Shown: piece after piece, positions 38,816 through 47,265 of the stretch
How the letters are laid out: every line of letters starts with the position of its first letter
Position numbering within the stretch: the first letter of the stretch is position 1
Source of the DNA: Synechococcus sp. A18-25c
GTDB lineage: Bacteria > Cyanobacteriota > Cyanobacteriia > PCC-6307 > Cyanobiaceae
Assembly: GCF_014280035.1 (NCBI RefSeq)
Contig: NZ_CP047957.1
Location: 2,294,001 to 2,358,000, forward strand
Direction of reading: 5' to 3'
Length of the DNA: 64,000 nucleotides
Translations under genes and position numbers: made by a program
Notes under the pieces: generated by a model
Databases searched by the model: none
The model's input: the letters and a program-made list of their open reading frames with translations, nothing else
Told to the model about the DNA's origin: nothing

Positions 38816-40141
38816 TCACCCAGTCTGGGCCAGATCCAAGTGTCCTGCTGCTGCCAAGGCCGCCAGCGCCTTGATCAGCGCCAACTCCACATGGGCACGA
38901 TGGGTCCCTCCCTGTACGTAGAGATTGAACGGCTCTCGCAACGGCGCATCGGCGGAGAACTCACTGGTGCTGCCATCAATGAAAGTGCCACCGGCCATGA
39001 CCAGATCACTGGCATACCCCGGCATGGCGGCGGGCACCGGATCCAAATAAGAACCCACCGGTGAACAGGCCTGGAACGCTCTGCAGATCAACTTGAGAGG
39101 CTCAGGACGACCCAGCTGCACCGCCTGAATCAGATCACCACGCTGGGCACCGGCGACGGGCTGCACGGCATAGCCCAGTTCCGCGAACACACCGGCCACC
39201 AAATCCGCACCGATCAAGGCTTCCGTCACCATCTGTGGCGCCAGAAACAGCCCCTGCAGCAGCAAGCGGTGCAGGTCGAAGCCCGTGCCACCCTCACTGC
39301 CGATCCCCGGCGCGGTCAGCCGGCAGCAGGCCTGTTCCACCAGATCAGCCCGGCCGGCCACATAACCGCCGGCGGGCGCAATCGTGCCGCCGAGGTTCTT
39401 GATCAACGAACCGGCCACCAAATCCGCCCCCACATCACAAGGTTCCTGCGGCTCCACCAACTCGCCATAGCAGTTGTCCACGAAACACACACAGTCGGGC
39501 TGACGCGCATGAATGCGTGCACAGAGCTGCCCGATTACCTCCACGGTCAGAGAAGGACGCCAGCTGTAGCCACAGCTGCGTTGGATCAGGATCAGACGGC
39601 GCGGTTGCTCCAGAGCCTGATCGAGTGCCTGGAGATCCACGGCACCATCTTCGGTGAGCAGCAGTTCGTCGTAAGCGACGCCGAACTCCTTCAACGACCC
39701 CTGTCCCTCGCCGCGCAAACCGATCACTTCCTCCAGCGTGTCGTAGGGACGCCCGGTGATCGACAACATCCGATCACCGGGCCGCAGCACGCCAAACAAT
39801 GCAGCGGCAATGGCATGGGTGCCACTGACGAATTGCAGCCGCACCGCTGCCGCTTCAGCCCCCAGGACGCGAGCGAACACACGGTCGATCACCTCACGCC
39901 CCTGGTCGCCGTGGCCATAACCACTCACGGAAGCAAAGTGCTGCGTGCCCACTCGCTCGGCAGCCAACGCATCCAGAATCTTCTGCAGACGCAGCGTCAC
40001 CTCCGCCGTGCGCTCACGGGCCAGGGGCTCCAAACGGTCTCGTACCGCCAGCACATGACGCTGGGCAAATGCCTCTGCCTCGCTGGGATCCATCCGCATG
40101 GCAGCGGTGTTGACGCCCTGCCCTCCAGAAACCTGTGCCAT
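38816..40141 (-). CDS. Methionine gamma-lyase-family / aluminium-resistance-like PLP enzyme
   Basis: 441 aa from ATG 40141; the open frame continues upstream to 40384 but that part lacks similarity and overlaps the divergent desaturase. Fold-type I PLP enzyme with a candidate Schiff-base lysine in LVAGSLIKNLGGTIAP, and FVDNCYGELVEP as the cofactor-contact strand. Family members are annotated as methionine gamma-lyase-like or aluminium-resistance proteins; the true substrate is not established. Its adjacency to gcvH is probably co-transcription without a known pathway link. Confidence 0.85.
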   Translation of the reverse strand: MAQVSGGQGVNTAAMRMDPSEAEAFAQRHVLAVRDRLEPLARERTAEVTLRLQKILDALAAERVGTQHFASVSGYGHGDQGREVIDRVFARVLGAEAAAVRLQFVSGTHAIAAALFGVLRPGDRMLSITGRPYDTLEEVIGLRGEGQGSLKEFGVAYDELLLTEDGAVDLQALDQALEQPRRLILIQRSCGYSWRPSLTVEVIGQLCARIHARQPDCVCFVDNCYGELVEPQEPCDVGADLVAGSLIKNLGGTIAPAGGYVAGRADLVEQACCRLTAPGIGSEGGTGFDLHRLLLQGLFLAPQMVTEALIGADLVAGVFAELGYAVQPVAGAQRGDLIQAVQLGRPEPLKLICRAFQACSPVGSYLDPVPAAMPGYASDLVMAGGTFIDGSTSEFSADAPLREPFNLYVQGGTHRAHVELALIKALAALAAAGHLDLAQTG

Positions 40142-40256
40142 CAAAAAGCCGCGATTTACCTGCTGCGTTCTCTTACATTCACATTTCCAACCGATTTGCC
40201 AAAGTCCCGGCTGTCGCCGTTCCGACCGCAGCAAAACCGGTTCAAGGAGAAACTTC

Positions 40257-41168
40257 TTGGTTATCAGCACTCCGGCAGACACAAGCTCCACCCGCGAATT
40301 GCGCATGCGCGCTGCGGTGATGTCGCCCCGTGAACGCCTTCCCCGCCGACAGCGCAAGTTCAAGGGCGGCACCACCTCCTTCATGGTGGTGATGCACGTG
40401 CTCGCAACCGTGGCTCTGCTGCCGCGCTTCTGGAGCTGGCAAGGGGTGATCGCCTTCGGCGTTCTTTACTGGGCGACCGTGCTGGGCGTCACCCTCGGCC
40501 TGCATCGCCTGGTGGCACACCGCAGTTTTGAGGTTCCCCGCTGGTTGGAACGCGTGCTGGTGGTGATGGGCACACTCGCCTGTCAGAGCGGACCGATCGA
40601 TTGGGTGGCGCTGCATCGCCATCACCACAAATATTCAGATCAACCCAACGACCACCACGATGCTGGACGCGGTCTGTGGTGGAGCCACAGCGAATGGATG
40701 CTTCACGACATTCCCGCGTTGGAGCACAAGGAACGCTTTGGCGGCGATCTGATCAACGATCGCTTCTACGTGTGGCTGGATCGCTGGTTCTTGCTGTTGC
40801 AGATTCCCATCGGCCTGGCGCTCTATTGGTACGGCAATGCTGCGGGCGTTCACGGCGGTGGCCTCGGCCTGGTGCTTTGGGCCATCCCCCTGCGCCTGGT
40901 GGTCGTGTATCACGTCACCTGGTTGGTGAATTCCGCCACACACGCTTTCGGCTATCGCAATTTCGATTGCCCCGACCTGTCGCGCAACTGCTGGTGGGTG
41001 GCGGTGCTGTCGTTTGGAGAGGGTTGGCACAACAACCATCACGCCTTTCCCGCCAGCGCACGTCACGGCCTGCGCCCGTTTGAGATCGACATCACCTGGT
41101 TGCACATCCGCCTGCTGCAGAAACTTGGCCTCACCCGTCGGGTGCGTCAGGCGCGCTACCCCGGCTGA
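40257..41168 (+). CDS. Acyl-lipid delta-9-type fatty acid desaturase, first copy
   Basis: 303 aa from TTG 40257, chosen because AAGGAGA lies 6 nt upstream; the first ATG is 40305, without such a site. Membrane desaturase with all three histidine boxes: HRLVAHRSF, HRHHHKYSD and WHNNHHAF. Four predicted membrane helices. Introduces a double bond into membrane lipid acyl chains, using ferredoxin in cyanobacteria. A paralogue lies at 41937-42869; the region between them holds one opposing gene. Low-temperature or light acclimation is the known role of the family. Confidence 0.92.
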   Translation: MVISTPADTSSTRELRMRAAVMSPRERLPRRQRKFKGGTTSFMVVMHVLATVALLPRFWSWQGVIAFGVLYWATVLGVTLGLHRLVAHRSFEVPRWLERVLVVMGTLACQSGPIDWVALHRHHHKYSDQPNDHHDAGRGLWWSHSEWMLHDIPALEHKERFGGDLINDRFYVWLDRWFLLLQIPIGLALYWYGNAAGVHGGGLGLVLWAIPLRLVVVYHVTWLVNSATHAFGYRNFDCPDLSRNCWWVAVLSFGEGWHNNHHAFPASARHGLRPFEIDITWLHIRLLQKLGLTRRVRQARYPG

Positions 41169-41881
41169 GCCGCAGCCCGCAACTCTCCTAAAAATGCTTC
41201 GGCGGTCTGGCCCTTGTTCCCCTCCAGGGCCAGGTGCGTGGCATAGAGATCGAGGAATTCACCGTCGAGTTCTTCAGCGCTGTATTCCCTGAGGCCGGCC
41301 ATCACCTCCGCAAAACGCTCGCGACGCTGGGGCTTGGTGACGGGATAGGCCTCCATCACCGCATCACGACACTGCCGCCAGGCCTGCCCGCGGCAAAGAC
41401 TGTCGGCCATCGCAGCACTCAGTTGGGCCGCTTCACCAGCGTCGATGCGCCAGTCGAAACCGGGGGGCAGGGGTCCGAGGCCCACAAAGATTTCCAAAAA
41501 ATCACCGGCACCCAGAGGCTCCCCATCGACCCCTAGCAAGGGAACTGCGCTGTCACTGAGCACCCGCAGCAGATCGGGATGGACTTCAGCCAGGTGGGCG
41601 TGGATCGGCTCAACCCCTTGATGTAGCACTGCATTGGCCTGCCCCAGAGCCAGGAAGAGTTCAGGGCCTGGAGATGAAAGCTTGCCGTTGCGCAGGTTGG
41701 AGATCTGGGAGTTATGCACTCGACCCAGGTCCAGCGCATCGGCTAAGGCTGGCAAAACCTTATGGGACCAACCATTGCGCTCGTGCCACACATGGATCAA
41801 GTGGGCCATGGCCTGACGCCCTTCCTCGAGGCGCTGCCGGTAACCCTTGGTCACATGATCAGAACCACTCACGCTGCTCAT
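41156..41881 (-). CDS. Conserved cyanobacterial hypothetical with HTH-like N-terminus
   Basis: 241 aa. The region about 25-70 (HKVLPALADALDLGRVHNSQISNLRNGKLSSPGPE) resembles an Xre-type helix-turn-helix, followed by a helical domain without a recognised family. Overlaps the end of the first desaturase by 13 nt (convergent) and is divergent from the second. A regulatory role over the desaturases is possible but untested; a palindrome lies in its promoter region. Confidence 0.65.
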   Translation of the reverse strand: MSSVSGSDHVTKGYRQRLEEGRQAMAHLIHVWHERNGWSHKVLPALADALDLGRVHNSQISNLRNGKLSSPGPELFLALGQANAVLHQGVEPIHAHLAEVHPDLLRVLSDSAVPLLGVDGEPLGAGDFLEIFVGLGPLPPGFDWRIDAGEAAQLSAAMADSLCRGQAWRQCRDAVMEAYPVTKPQRRERFAEVMAGLREYSAEELDGEFLDLYATHLALEGNKGQTAEAFLGELRAAAQPG

Positions 41882-41886
41882 TGCTT

Positions 41887-41902
41887 GATACGGATCCGTA
41901 TC
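41887..41902. promoter_or_regulatory. 16-bp perfect palindrome GATACGGATCCGTATC in a divergent promoter
   Basis: Six bases upstream of the ATG of the minus-strand HTH-like gene, and 35 nt upstream of the desaturase ATG at 41937. On the plus strand it sits between TTGATA/TTGCTT and a TGTAAT -10-like box, so binding would block the desaturase promoter. Candidate operator, perhaps for the product of the divergent gene. Confidence 0.55.
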
Positions 41903-41936
41903 GGATGTAATGTTTGGGCATCTAACGGATCAGACC

Positions 41937-42869
41937 ATGGTTTCCAGCGTGATTGACACGCCGTCACCGCCCAGTCGCCCTGCAGCCTCGCACCGTGCTC
42001 TGCAGCTGGCAACCCTGTTGCACCAACCACGCAAGGGCGAACAGCCCGTGCCCGCAGAGCGTGGCAAAAACTGGCTCACAATCGGATTCATGATCGTGAT
42101 TCACGCCCTGAGCCTGTTGGCCCTGGCTCATACCTTTTGGAGCTGGCAAGCCGTGGCCAGCATGCTGATTCTCTACTGGGTGACCGCCTGCCTCGGCGTC
42201 ACCATCGGCTATCACCGTCTGCTGTCCCACCGCTCCTTCCAGTTGCCGCAATGGCTGGAACGCTTCTTCGCCACCTGCGGTGCCCTGAGCTGCCAGCACG
42301 GCCCGATCGACTGGGTGGGGCTGCATCGCCATCACCACAAGTTCTCCGATACGGATGCGGATCACCACAACAGCCATCGCGGCTTCTGGTGGAGCCACAT
42401 GGGCTGGATGTTCGAGGCGATCCCGGCCATGCAGGCCGTGCCCCGCATGACCGGTGACCTGGCCAAGGACCCGTACTACCGCTGGCTGAACAACTGGTTC
42501 CTGGCGCTTCAACTGCCCCTGGCTGGGCTGCTGTTCTGGATCGGCACCACCACCGGCGCCGGCGGCTGGGGGCTGGTGCTCTGGGGCATCCCCCTACGCC
42601 TGGTGCTCGTCTATCACGTCACTTGGCTCGTAAACTCCGCCACCCACTGCTGGGGCACCGTGGCCCATGACAGCGGCGACGCCTCTCGCAATAACAAGTG
42701 GGTGGCAGCGCTGACCTTTGGCGAGGGCTGGCACAACAACCACCACGCCTTCCCCCACTCCGCACGTCACGGTCTTCAGCCGGGCCAAATCGACCTCACC
42801 TGGGAGCACATCCGTCTGATGCGCGCCCTTGGCCTGGCCAAGAAAGTACGCCTGCCGGCGGCGTCGTAA
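41937..42869 (+). CDS. Acyl-lipid delta-9-type fatty acid desaturase, second copy
   Basis: 310 aa from ATG 41937 (in-frame ATG 41910 is less likely because it lies in the promoter). Histidine boxes [18 protein letters not shown] and WHNNHHAF; clearly paralogous to the first desaturase, with an extra hydrophilic N-terminus. Same reaction expected; regiospecificity or chain preference may differ. Followed 41 nt later by rplI. Confidence 0.92.
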   Translation: MVSSVIDTPSPPSRPAASHRALQLATLLHQPRKGEQPVPAERGKNWLTIGFMIVIHALSLLALAHTFWSWQAVASMLILYWVTACLGVTIGYHRLLSHRSFQLPQWLERFFATCGALSCQHGPIDWVGLHRHHHKFSDTDADHHNSHRGFWWSHMGWMFEAIPAMQAVPRMTGDLAKDPYYRWLNNWFLALQLPLAGLLFWIGTTTGAGGWGLVLWGIPLRLVLVYHVTWLVNSATHCWGTVAHDSGDASRNNKWVAALTFGEGWHNNHHAFPHSARHGLQPGQIDLTWEHIRLMRALGLAKKVRLPAAS

Positions 42870-42910
42870 AGTTACCGACTGCTAATTCGACGTCGTCGGG
42901 ATCGTTCTCC

Positions 42911-43369
42911 ATGGCCAAGCGCGTACAAGTCGTCCTGAACGAGGACGTTCTCAGCCTCGGCCGTGACGGCGATCTGGTGGACGTTGCTCCCGGCTACGCC
43001 CGCAACTTCCTGCTGCCCTTCGGCAAAGCCGTTCCTGTCACTCCCGCAGTGATGAAGCAGGTGGAACACCGCCGAGCCAAGGAAGCCGAGCGTCAGGCCG
43101 CCTTGAAGCAGGAAGCGGTTGCCTTCCGCACCGCTCTCGACACCATCGGCCGCTTCACCGTCAAGAAGCAGACCGGTGATGACGACGTGCTGTTCGGCAC
43201 CGTCACCAACGGCGATGTGGCCGAAGTGATCGAGGAGGCCACCAAGAAAGAAGTGGATCGTCGCGACATCACCGTTCCCGACATTCATCGCACCGGCAAC
43301 TACAAGGTGCAGGTAAAGCTTCACAGCGAAGTGACCGCTGAGATCAACCTGGAAGTGGTCAGCTACTGA
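42911..43369 (+). CDS. rplI: Large-subunit ribosomal protein bL9
   Basis: 152 aa. The typical bL9 start [23 protein letters not shown] and [13 protein letters not shown] are present, followed by the long helix and the C-terminal domain ([16 protein letters not shown]). Followed by dnaB, as in many cyanobacteria. Confidence 0.97.
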   Translation: MAKRVQVVLNEDVLSLGRDGDLVDVAPGYARNFLLPFGKAVPVTPAVMKQVEHRRAKEAERQAALKQEAVAFRTALDTIGRFTVKKQTGDDDVLFGTVTNGDVAEVIEEATKKEVDRRDITVPDIHRTGNYKVQVKLHSEVTAEINLEVVSY

Positions 43370-43445
43370 TCGCGACCGCGCACACACTCTGACGTGACCG
43401 GTGAAGGTGCGTCAGAGTGTTGATCATCTTCGAGCAGCTGCCGCC

Positions 43446-44864
43446 ATGGTGAGCGTTCCCATGCCTGGTCCTGGCGGCGAGTCCGCCGAGGGGGGACGCC
43501 GCGGTTTCGGCAAGGGTCGCCAACGAGACGAGCCCAGCTTTGAAGCCCTGCCTGACTCGATTCCTCCCCAGAATCTGGAAGCTGAGGAAGCCGTTCTTGG
43601 CGGAATCCTGCTCGACCCCGATGCCATCGGCCGTGTGGCGGATGTGCTGCAGCCGGAAGCGTTCTATCTCAATGCCCACCGGGAGATTTTCCGCACGGCG
43701 GTGATGCTCCACAGCCAGGGCAAACCCACCGACCTTACGGCGATGACGGCCTGGCTGGCCGATACAGGTGCGCTCGAGAAAGTTGGCGGCAGCAGCCGGC
43801 TGGTGGAGCTGGTCGAACGCGTGGCCTCCACCGCGTCGATCGAGCAGGTGGCCCGACTGGTGATGGACAAGTTCCTGCGCCGCCAGCTGATCCGCTCCGG
43901 CAACGAGGTGATTCAACTGGGCTTTGATCAGAGCCTGCCGATGGAGCAGGTGCTCGACAAAGCCGAGCAGACGATCTTTGCCATCAGCCAGGAAAAACCA
44001 TCGAAAGGTCTCACCCCCACGGCGGAGATTCTCACCAGCACCTTCAACGAAATCGAAAGCCGCTCCCTGGGCACCTCCGTGGCGGGCATCCCGGTGAACT
44101 TCTACGACCTGGATGCCATGACCCAGGGCCTGCAACGCAGTGACCTGATCATCGTGGCCGGACGTCCCGCCATGGGAAAAACCTCGATCGTGCTCAACCT
44201 GGCCAAGAACGTGGCGCAGCTGCATGACCTGCCGGTTTGCGTGTTCTCCCTGGAAATGAGCAAGGAGCAGCTCACTTACAGGCTGCTGTCGATGGAGGTG
44301 GGCATCGAAGCCGGTCGGCTGCGCACCGGTCGGCTGCAACAGGACGAGTGGCCGCTCCTGGGGCAAGGCATCAACACACTCGGCCAGCTGCCGATCTACA
44401 TCGACGACAAACCGAATTCAGGCGTGCTGGAAATGCGCTCGCTCTGCCGCAGGCTGATGGCAGAACAGGGCAAGGAGCTAGGCCTGGTGGTGATCGACTA
44501 CTTGCAGCTGATGGAAGGATCGAGCCCTGACAACCGCGTGCAGGAAATTTCGCGGATCACCCGTGCCCTCAAACAGATGGCCCGGGAGCTGAACGTGCCG
44601 GTCATCGCGCTCTCCCAGCTGAGCCGTGGCGTGGAGTCACGCACCAACAAACGACCGATGCTCAGCGACCTGAGGGAATCCGGCTCGATCGAGCAGGACG
44701 CCGACCTGGTGCTGATGATCTACCGCGACGAGTACTACAACCCGGAAACACCCGACCGCGGCATCACCGAAGTGATCGTGACCAAGCACCGCAACGGTCC
44801 GGTGGGCACCGTGAAGCTGTTGTTCGAGCCCCAGTTCACCCGCTTCCGCAACCTGGCGGCTTGA
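43446..44864 (+). CDS. dnaB: Replicative DNA helicase DnaB
   Basis: 472 aa from ATG 43446 (GTG 43401 possible). N-terminal primase-interacting domain (PQNLEAEEAVLGGILLDPDA), then the RecA-like motor with Walker A GRPAMGKTSIVLNLA, Walker B VVIDYLQLM and the SQLSRGVE motif. The motor is uninterrupted: no intein, unlike some cyanobacterial DnaB. Hexameric helicase at the replication fork. Confidence 0.97.
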   Translation: MVSVPMPGPGGESAEGGRRGFGKGRQRDEPSFEALPDSIPPQNLEAEEAVLGGILLDPDAIGRVADVLQPEAFYLNAHREIFRTAVMLHSQGKPTDLTAMTAWLADTGALEKVGGSSRLVELVERVASTASIEQVARLVMDKFLRRQLIRSGNEVIQLGFDQSLPMEQVLDKAEQTIFAISQEKPSKGLTPTAEILTSTFNEIESRSLGTSVAGIPVNFYDLDAMTQGLQRSDLIIVAGRPAMGKTSIVLNLAKNVAQLHDLPVCVFSLEMSKEQLTYRLLSMEVGIEAGRLRTGRLQQDEWPLLGQGINTLGQLPIYIDDKPNSGVLEMRSLCRRLMAEQGKELGLVVIDYLQLMEGSSPDNRVQEISRITRALKQMARELNVPVIALSQLSRGVESRTNKRPMLSDLRESGSIEQDADLVLMIYRDEYYNPETPDRGITEVIVTKHRNGPVGTVKLLFEPQFTRFRNLAA

Positions 44865-44879
44865 ACCAAGAACCCGCGC

Positions 44880-45089
44880 ATGTGGATCGGTCGGATTCTG
44901 CTCCTGGGTGTTGGCTCGTCCTACCTCGCGCGCTGGGTTCTCAGTCCACAGCGCCATCGCGACTATGTGGCCGGATGGTTGAAGGCCTTGCGCAACACCA
45001 CCCGCTGGCTGCCGCGGGGGCGCCACAGGGTTCGCCGCTTCGGTCGACGCACCTTTATCGCGACCCTCAGTCGCTCGAACCGGCGCTGA
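44880..45089 (+). CDS. Small basic protein downstream of dnaB
   Basis: 69 aa, begins with a short hydrophobic stretch (WIGRILLLGVGSSYLARWVL), then strongly basic (many Arg). No clear ribosome-binding site. No recognised family; a membrane-anchored basic peptide by appearance. Confidence 0.5.
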   Translation: MWIGRILLLGVGSSYLARWVLSPQRHRDYVAGWLKALRNTTRWLPRGRHRVRRFGRRTFIATLSRSNRR

Positions 45090-45095
45090 TGCGGC

Positions 45096-45983
45096 TCAGT
45101 TGGGAAAGAGGATCTGCCACTGGGTGCGGATCGTCCAGTCACCCAGCAACTCCTCACCCAACACCTGAGGCTTCACCGCGTTGTAGTAGCCCTCCACCGA
45201 CACCTGCATGGGCTGACCGGCCAGCCGGAACGAGCGACCCACACCGCCGCCAACCGGCACGACCCAGCCTTTGCCATCCGGCTGGGTCCAATCGGCGGCA
45301 ATGATCGGAGAGGAAATCAGATACCAGTCGGGATTCAATTGGTAGCGCAACAGTCCACGCACCACCATGCGGTTGACGTCGTCGCGATCGGACTGGCCAC
45401 CCACCGACCACACATTGCGCATGCGCGCCCCCACGACCCAGGAGCCGCGATGAAAAAAGGCCAGAAGTGCAGGACCGACGGACAACTTGCCGCTGTCTAT
45501 CGCGCCATCACCGACAGGCACCACCAGCGATGAGCCCAGGCCGATGGTTAAGTCAGGGCCGAGATCCGGAACCAGAAAGGCGGTGGGACTGATGTCGGCC
45601 AGGCCGGCCTGACTGCGCTGATCCCAGCCCAGCAGTGCGGGCCCACCTGCTGGCGACAGCCCAATCAGGGGATCCGCCGTGGGCAAGGAGATGAAGCGAA
45701 AGATCGTGCGCGTCAGCACGGTCCAGTCGTCGTTCAGTCGGAAAGGAACGACGGGCTGAAATTTGAAGATCTGGATCGAGCGATCGGGCTGCGCCGATGG
45801 ATCGACAGCCTTGGGAGCCCATTGCGTGTTCGGGACCACATCCCACTCACCCCACAGTCGCGTGAAGGACGTGATCGGATTGCGCTGGGCGGCAACCGGC
45901 TCGGCGATCAACAAGCTCGCCGCAAGGCCAGCGAGCAGAGAACGAACCACCACTGACAACAACCAGCGCGCGAAAAACGACAC
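45096..45983 (-). CDS. Outer-membrane beta-barrel-like protein
   Basis: 295 aa. Signal peptide (LLAGLAASLLIAEPVAAQ), then alternating hydrophobic/polar strands with frequent Gly/aromatic girdle residues (KFQPVVPFRLNDDWTVLTRTIFRFISL, GDWTIRTQWQILFPN at the end). It resembles the bacterial neuromedin U/MetA-pathway-like outer-membrane group. It is divergent from the AraC-type gene and shares a 143-bp intergenic region containing the 19-bp motif found before the giant genes, so it may belong to the same regulon. Confidence 0.7.
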   Translation of the reverse strand: MSFFARWLLSVVVRSLLAGLAASLLIAEPVAAQRNPITSFTRLWGEWDVVPNTQWAPKAVDPSAQPDRSIQIFKFQPVVPFRLNDDWTVLTRTIFRFISLPTADPLIGLSPAGGPALLGWDQRSQAGLADISPTAFLVPDLGPDLTIGLGSSLVVPVGDGAIDSGKLSVGPALLAFFHRGSWVVGARMRNVWSVGGQSDRDDVNRMVVRGLLRYQLNPDWYLISSPIIAADWTQPDGKGWVVPVGGGVGRSFRLAGQPMQVSVEGYYNAVKPQVLGEELLGDWTIRTQWQILFPN

Positions 45984-46049
45984 CAGTGTCCGACCAAACC
46001 GTCAACAGCAGCCTCGACCACGCAGCCGCCATCCAGGAATGAACACAAT

Positions 46050-46068
46050 CGCGTACGCATCGGCTCAC
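46050..46068 (+). promoter_or_regulatory. 19-bp motif copy 1, candidate AraC-type operator (divergent region)
   Basis: CGCGTACGCATCGGCTCAC, matching 15 of 19 positions of the copies before the two giant genes. It lies 59 nt before the GTG of the AraC-type gene and 67 nt from the start of the divergent barrel gene, a suitable place for autoregulation. Weaker than the other two copies. Confidence 0.4.
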
Positions 46069-46126
46069 CATCGCGAACGATCGGGCGCACGAACAGCAAC
46101 AGTTCCAGTACGACTTCGGCCCGTCG

Positions 46127-47095
46127 GTGATTCAGTTCGACAGCACATTTTCCAGCTGCCAAGGCCTGCAGGAGCTCTTCAGTCCACTCTCACCTGATCT
46201 TGTAGCGCTGCAGATGAGCCGCGGGCCGCTCCAGGGCCGACTGCGCATCTTTCACCTCGGCGCGATTCGCTTCAATCTGCTGGAAACCAATCAAAGCCTT
46301 TTTCTCAGCGGAACCCGGCGGCCGAAACCATGCACTGTGGCCATCCCTCTGGAGGAGCCCAAGGCGTCATCGCCCTATCGGGCGCAAGGCATTCCCGTGG
46401 CATGGCCAGCCTTGATGGGATACAACCGCCACCTCACCGACTTCGACCTGAGGATCCCAGCTGGTGCCCGGCTGGCCACCATCGTGATTGGCAAAGAAAT
46501 CCTGATGGAGCAGCTGGACCGACGGGGAGGCAGCGAGCGCACCCTGGAACGCTGGGAGAGCACCAATCAACTGGAACTACAGCCTGAACTTCAGCAGACT
46601 TTGCGGGATCAGCTCAACAACCGAATTGCACGGGGTGAGCAGCGGTGGACCCCCGAAGAACCCGACCAGCTGCTGGACACCGTAATTCGCTGTTTTGAAC
46701 AGCCCAAGGCACGCACCTCACTGGTGGCCAAGCGTGAAGCACGCCATGAAGCCGCCATCGACCTGCTGCATTGGTGCGCCAGGCGCCCGACGGCAATCGT
46801 CACCGCTGACGAACTCAGCGCCGAGCTGTTCCAATCGCGTACGTCGTTGTTCCGGGGATCCAGGGAACATTTCGAACGCACACCCCTGGAACTGCAACGC
46901 TCGATCCGCATGGATCGCGTCAGGCAACTGCTGCTAGACCCGGCCCGCCGAGCGAGCCAAGGCCTGACCGGTGTTGGCGACAGCGCAGCATCGATGGGCT
47001 TCACCAGCCGCAGCCACTTCGCCCGTCACTATCAAGAGCAGTACGGGGAGCAACCGCAGGAGACGCTCACCAACGGACTGCAAGCCACAAGCTGA
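46127..47095 (+). CDS. AraC-family transcriptional regulator
   Basis: 322 aa from GTG 46127. The C-terminal ~100 residues hold the two helix-turn-helix units (LSAELFQSRTSLFRGSREHFERTP and SAASMGFTSRSHFARHYQEQYGEQP). The N-terminal ~200 residues form an effector-type domain without a recognised ligand. The frame stays open upstream to 46043 and reads naturally (HEQQQFQYDFGPS just before the GTG), but offers no ATG, GTG or TTG, so the true N-terminus may be longer through a rare start or a frameshift. Its position between the barrel gene and the first giant gene suggests that it controls this block. Confidence 0.8.
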   Translation: MIQFDSTFSSCQGLQELFSPLSPDLVALQMSRGPLQGRLRIFHLGAIRFNLLETNQSLFLSGTRRPKPCTVAIPLEEPKASSPYRAQGIPVAWPALMGYNRHLTDFDLRIPAGARLATIVIGKEILMEQLDRRGGSERTLERWESTNQLELQPELQQTLRDQLNNRIARGEQRWTPEEPDQLLDTVIRCFEQPKARTSLVAKREARHEAAIDLLHWCARRPTAIVTADELSAELFQSRTSLFRGSREHFERTPLELQRSIRMDRVRQLLLDPARRASQGLTGVGDSAASMGFTSRSHFARHYQEQYGEQPQETLTNGLQATS

Positions 47096-47110
47096 TCAGC
47101 CGACAACAAG

Positions 47111-47129
47111 CGCGTACGAACAGGCTCAG
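47111..47129 (+). promoter_or_regulatory. 19-bp motif copy 2, upstream of giant gene 1
   Basis: CGCGTACGAACAGGCTCAG, followed by ACCC. It differs from the copy before giant gene 2 at one position in 19. It starts 16 nt after the AraC stop and lies 65 nt before the micro-ORF. Likely a protein-binding site; the adjacent AraC-type protein is the natural candidate. Confidence 0.5.
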
Positions 47130-47194
47130 ACCCCCCTTGGAGAAAGGTTCACCCTTCCCAAAAGTGGATGAGAGTTTCCTGAGATGTTCCGCGC

Positions 47195-47254
47195 ATGCGC
47201 GTGATCACCAATCACTGGGTGACGCATCAAGGCGGATCGTTTCGCCTGGCTTGA
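47195..47254 (+). CDS. 19-aa leader micro-ORF before giant gene 1
   Basis: ATG to TGA encoding MRVITNHWVTHQGGSFRLA. The micro-ORF before giant gene 2 encodes a near-match (V-I-[TS]-N-x-W-[VI]-T-H-Q-x-x-S-F-R-L-[AS]) at exactly the same distance, 11 nt, from its gene. Differences are mostly conservative (V/I, T/S, A/S), which argues for translation. Its stop overlaps the GAGG of the giant gene's ribosome-binding site, as in translational attenuators. No strong ribosome-binding site of its own. Confidence 0.5.
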   Translation: MRVITNHWVTHQGGSFRLA

Positions 47255-47265
47255 GGCAGGGCGCG

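Noticed and set aside
39269-40333. 354-codon plus-strand open frame
   Set aside because: Antisense to the methionine-gamma-lyase-like gene; no recognisable domain.
46835-46852. Another CGCGTACG inside the AraC-type gene
   Set aside because: Not followed by the GGCTCA half of the motif and located within coding sequence, so not counted as a site.
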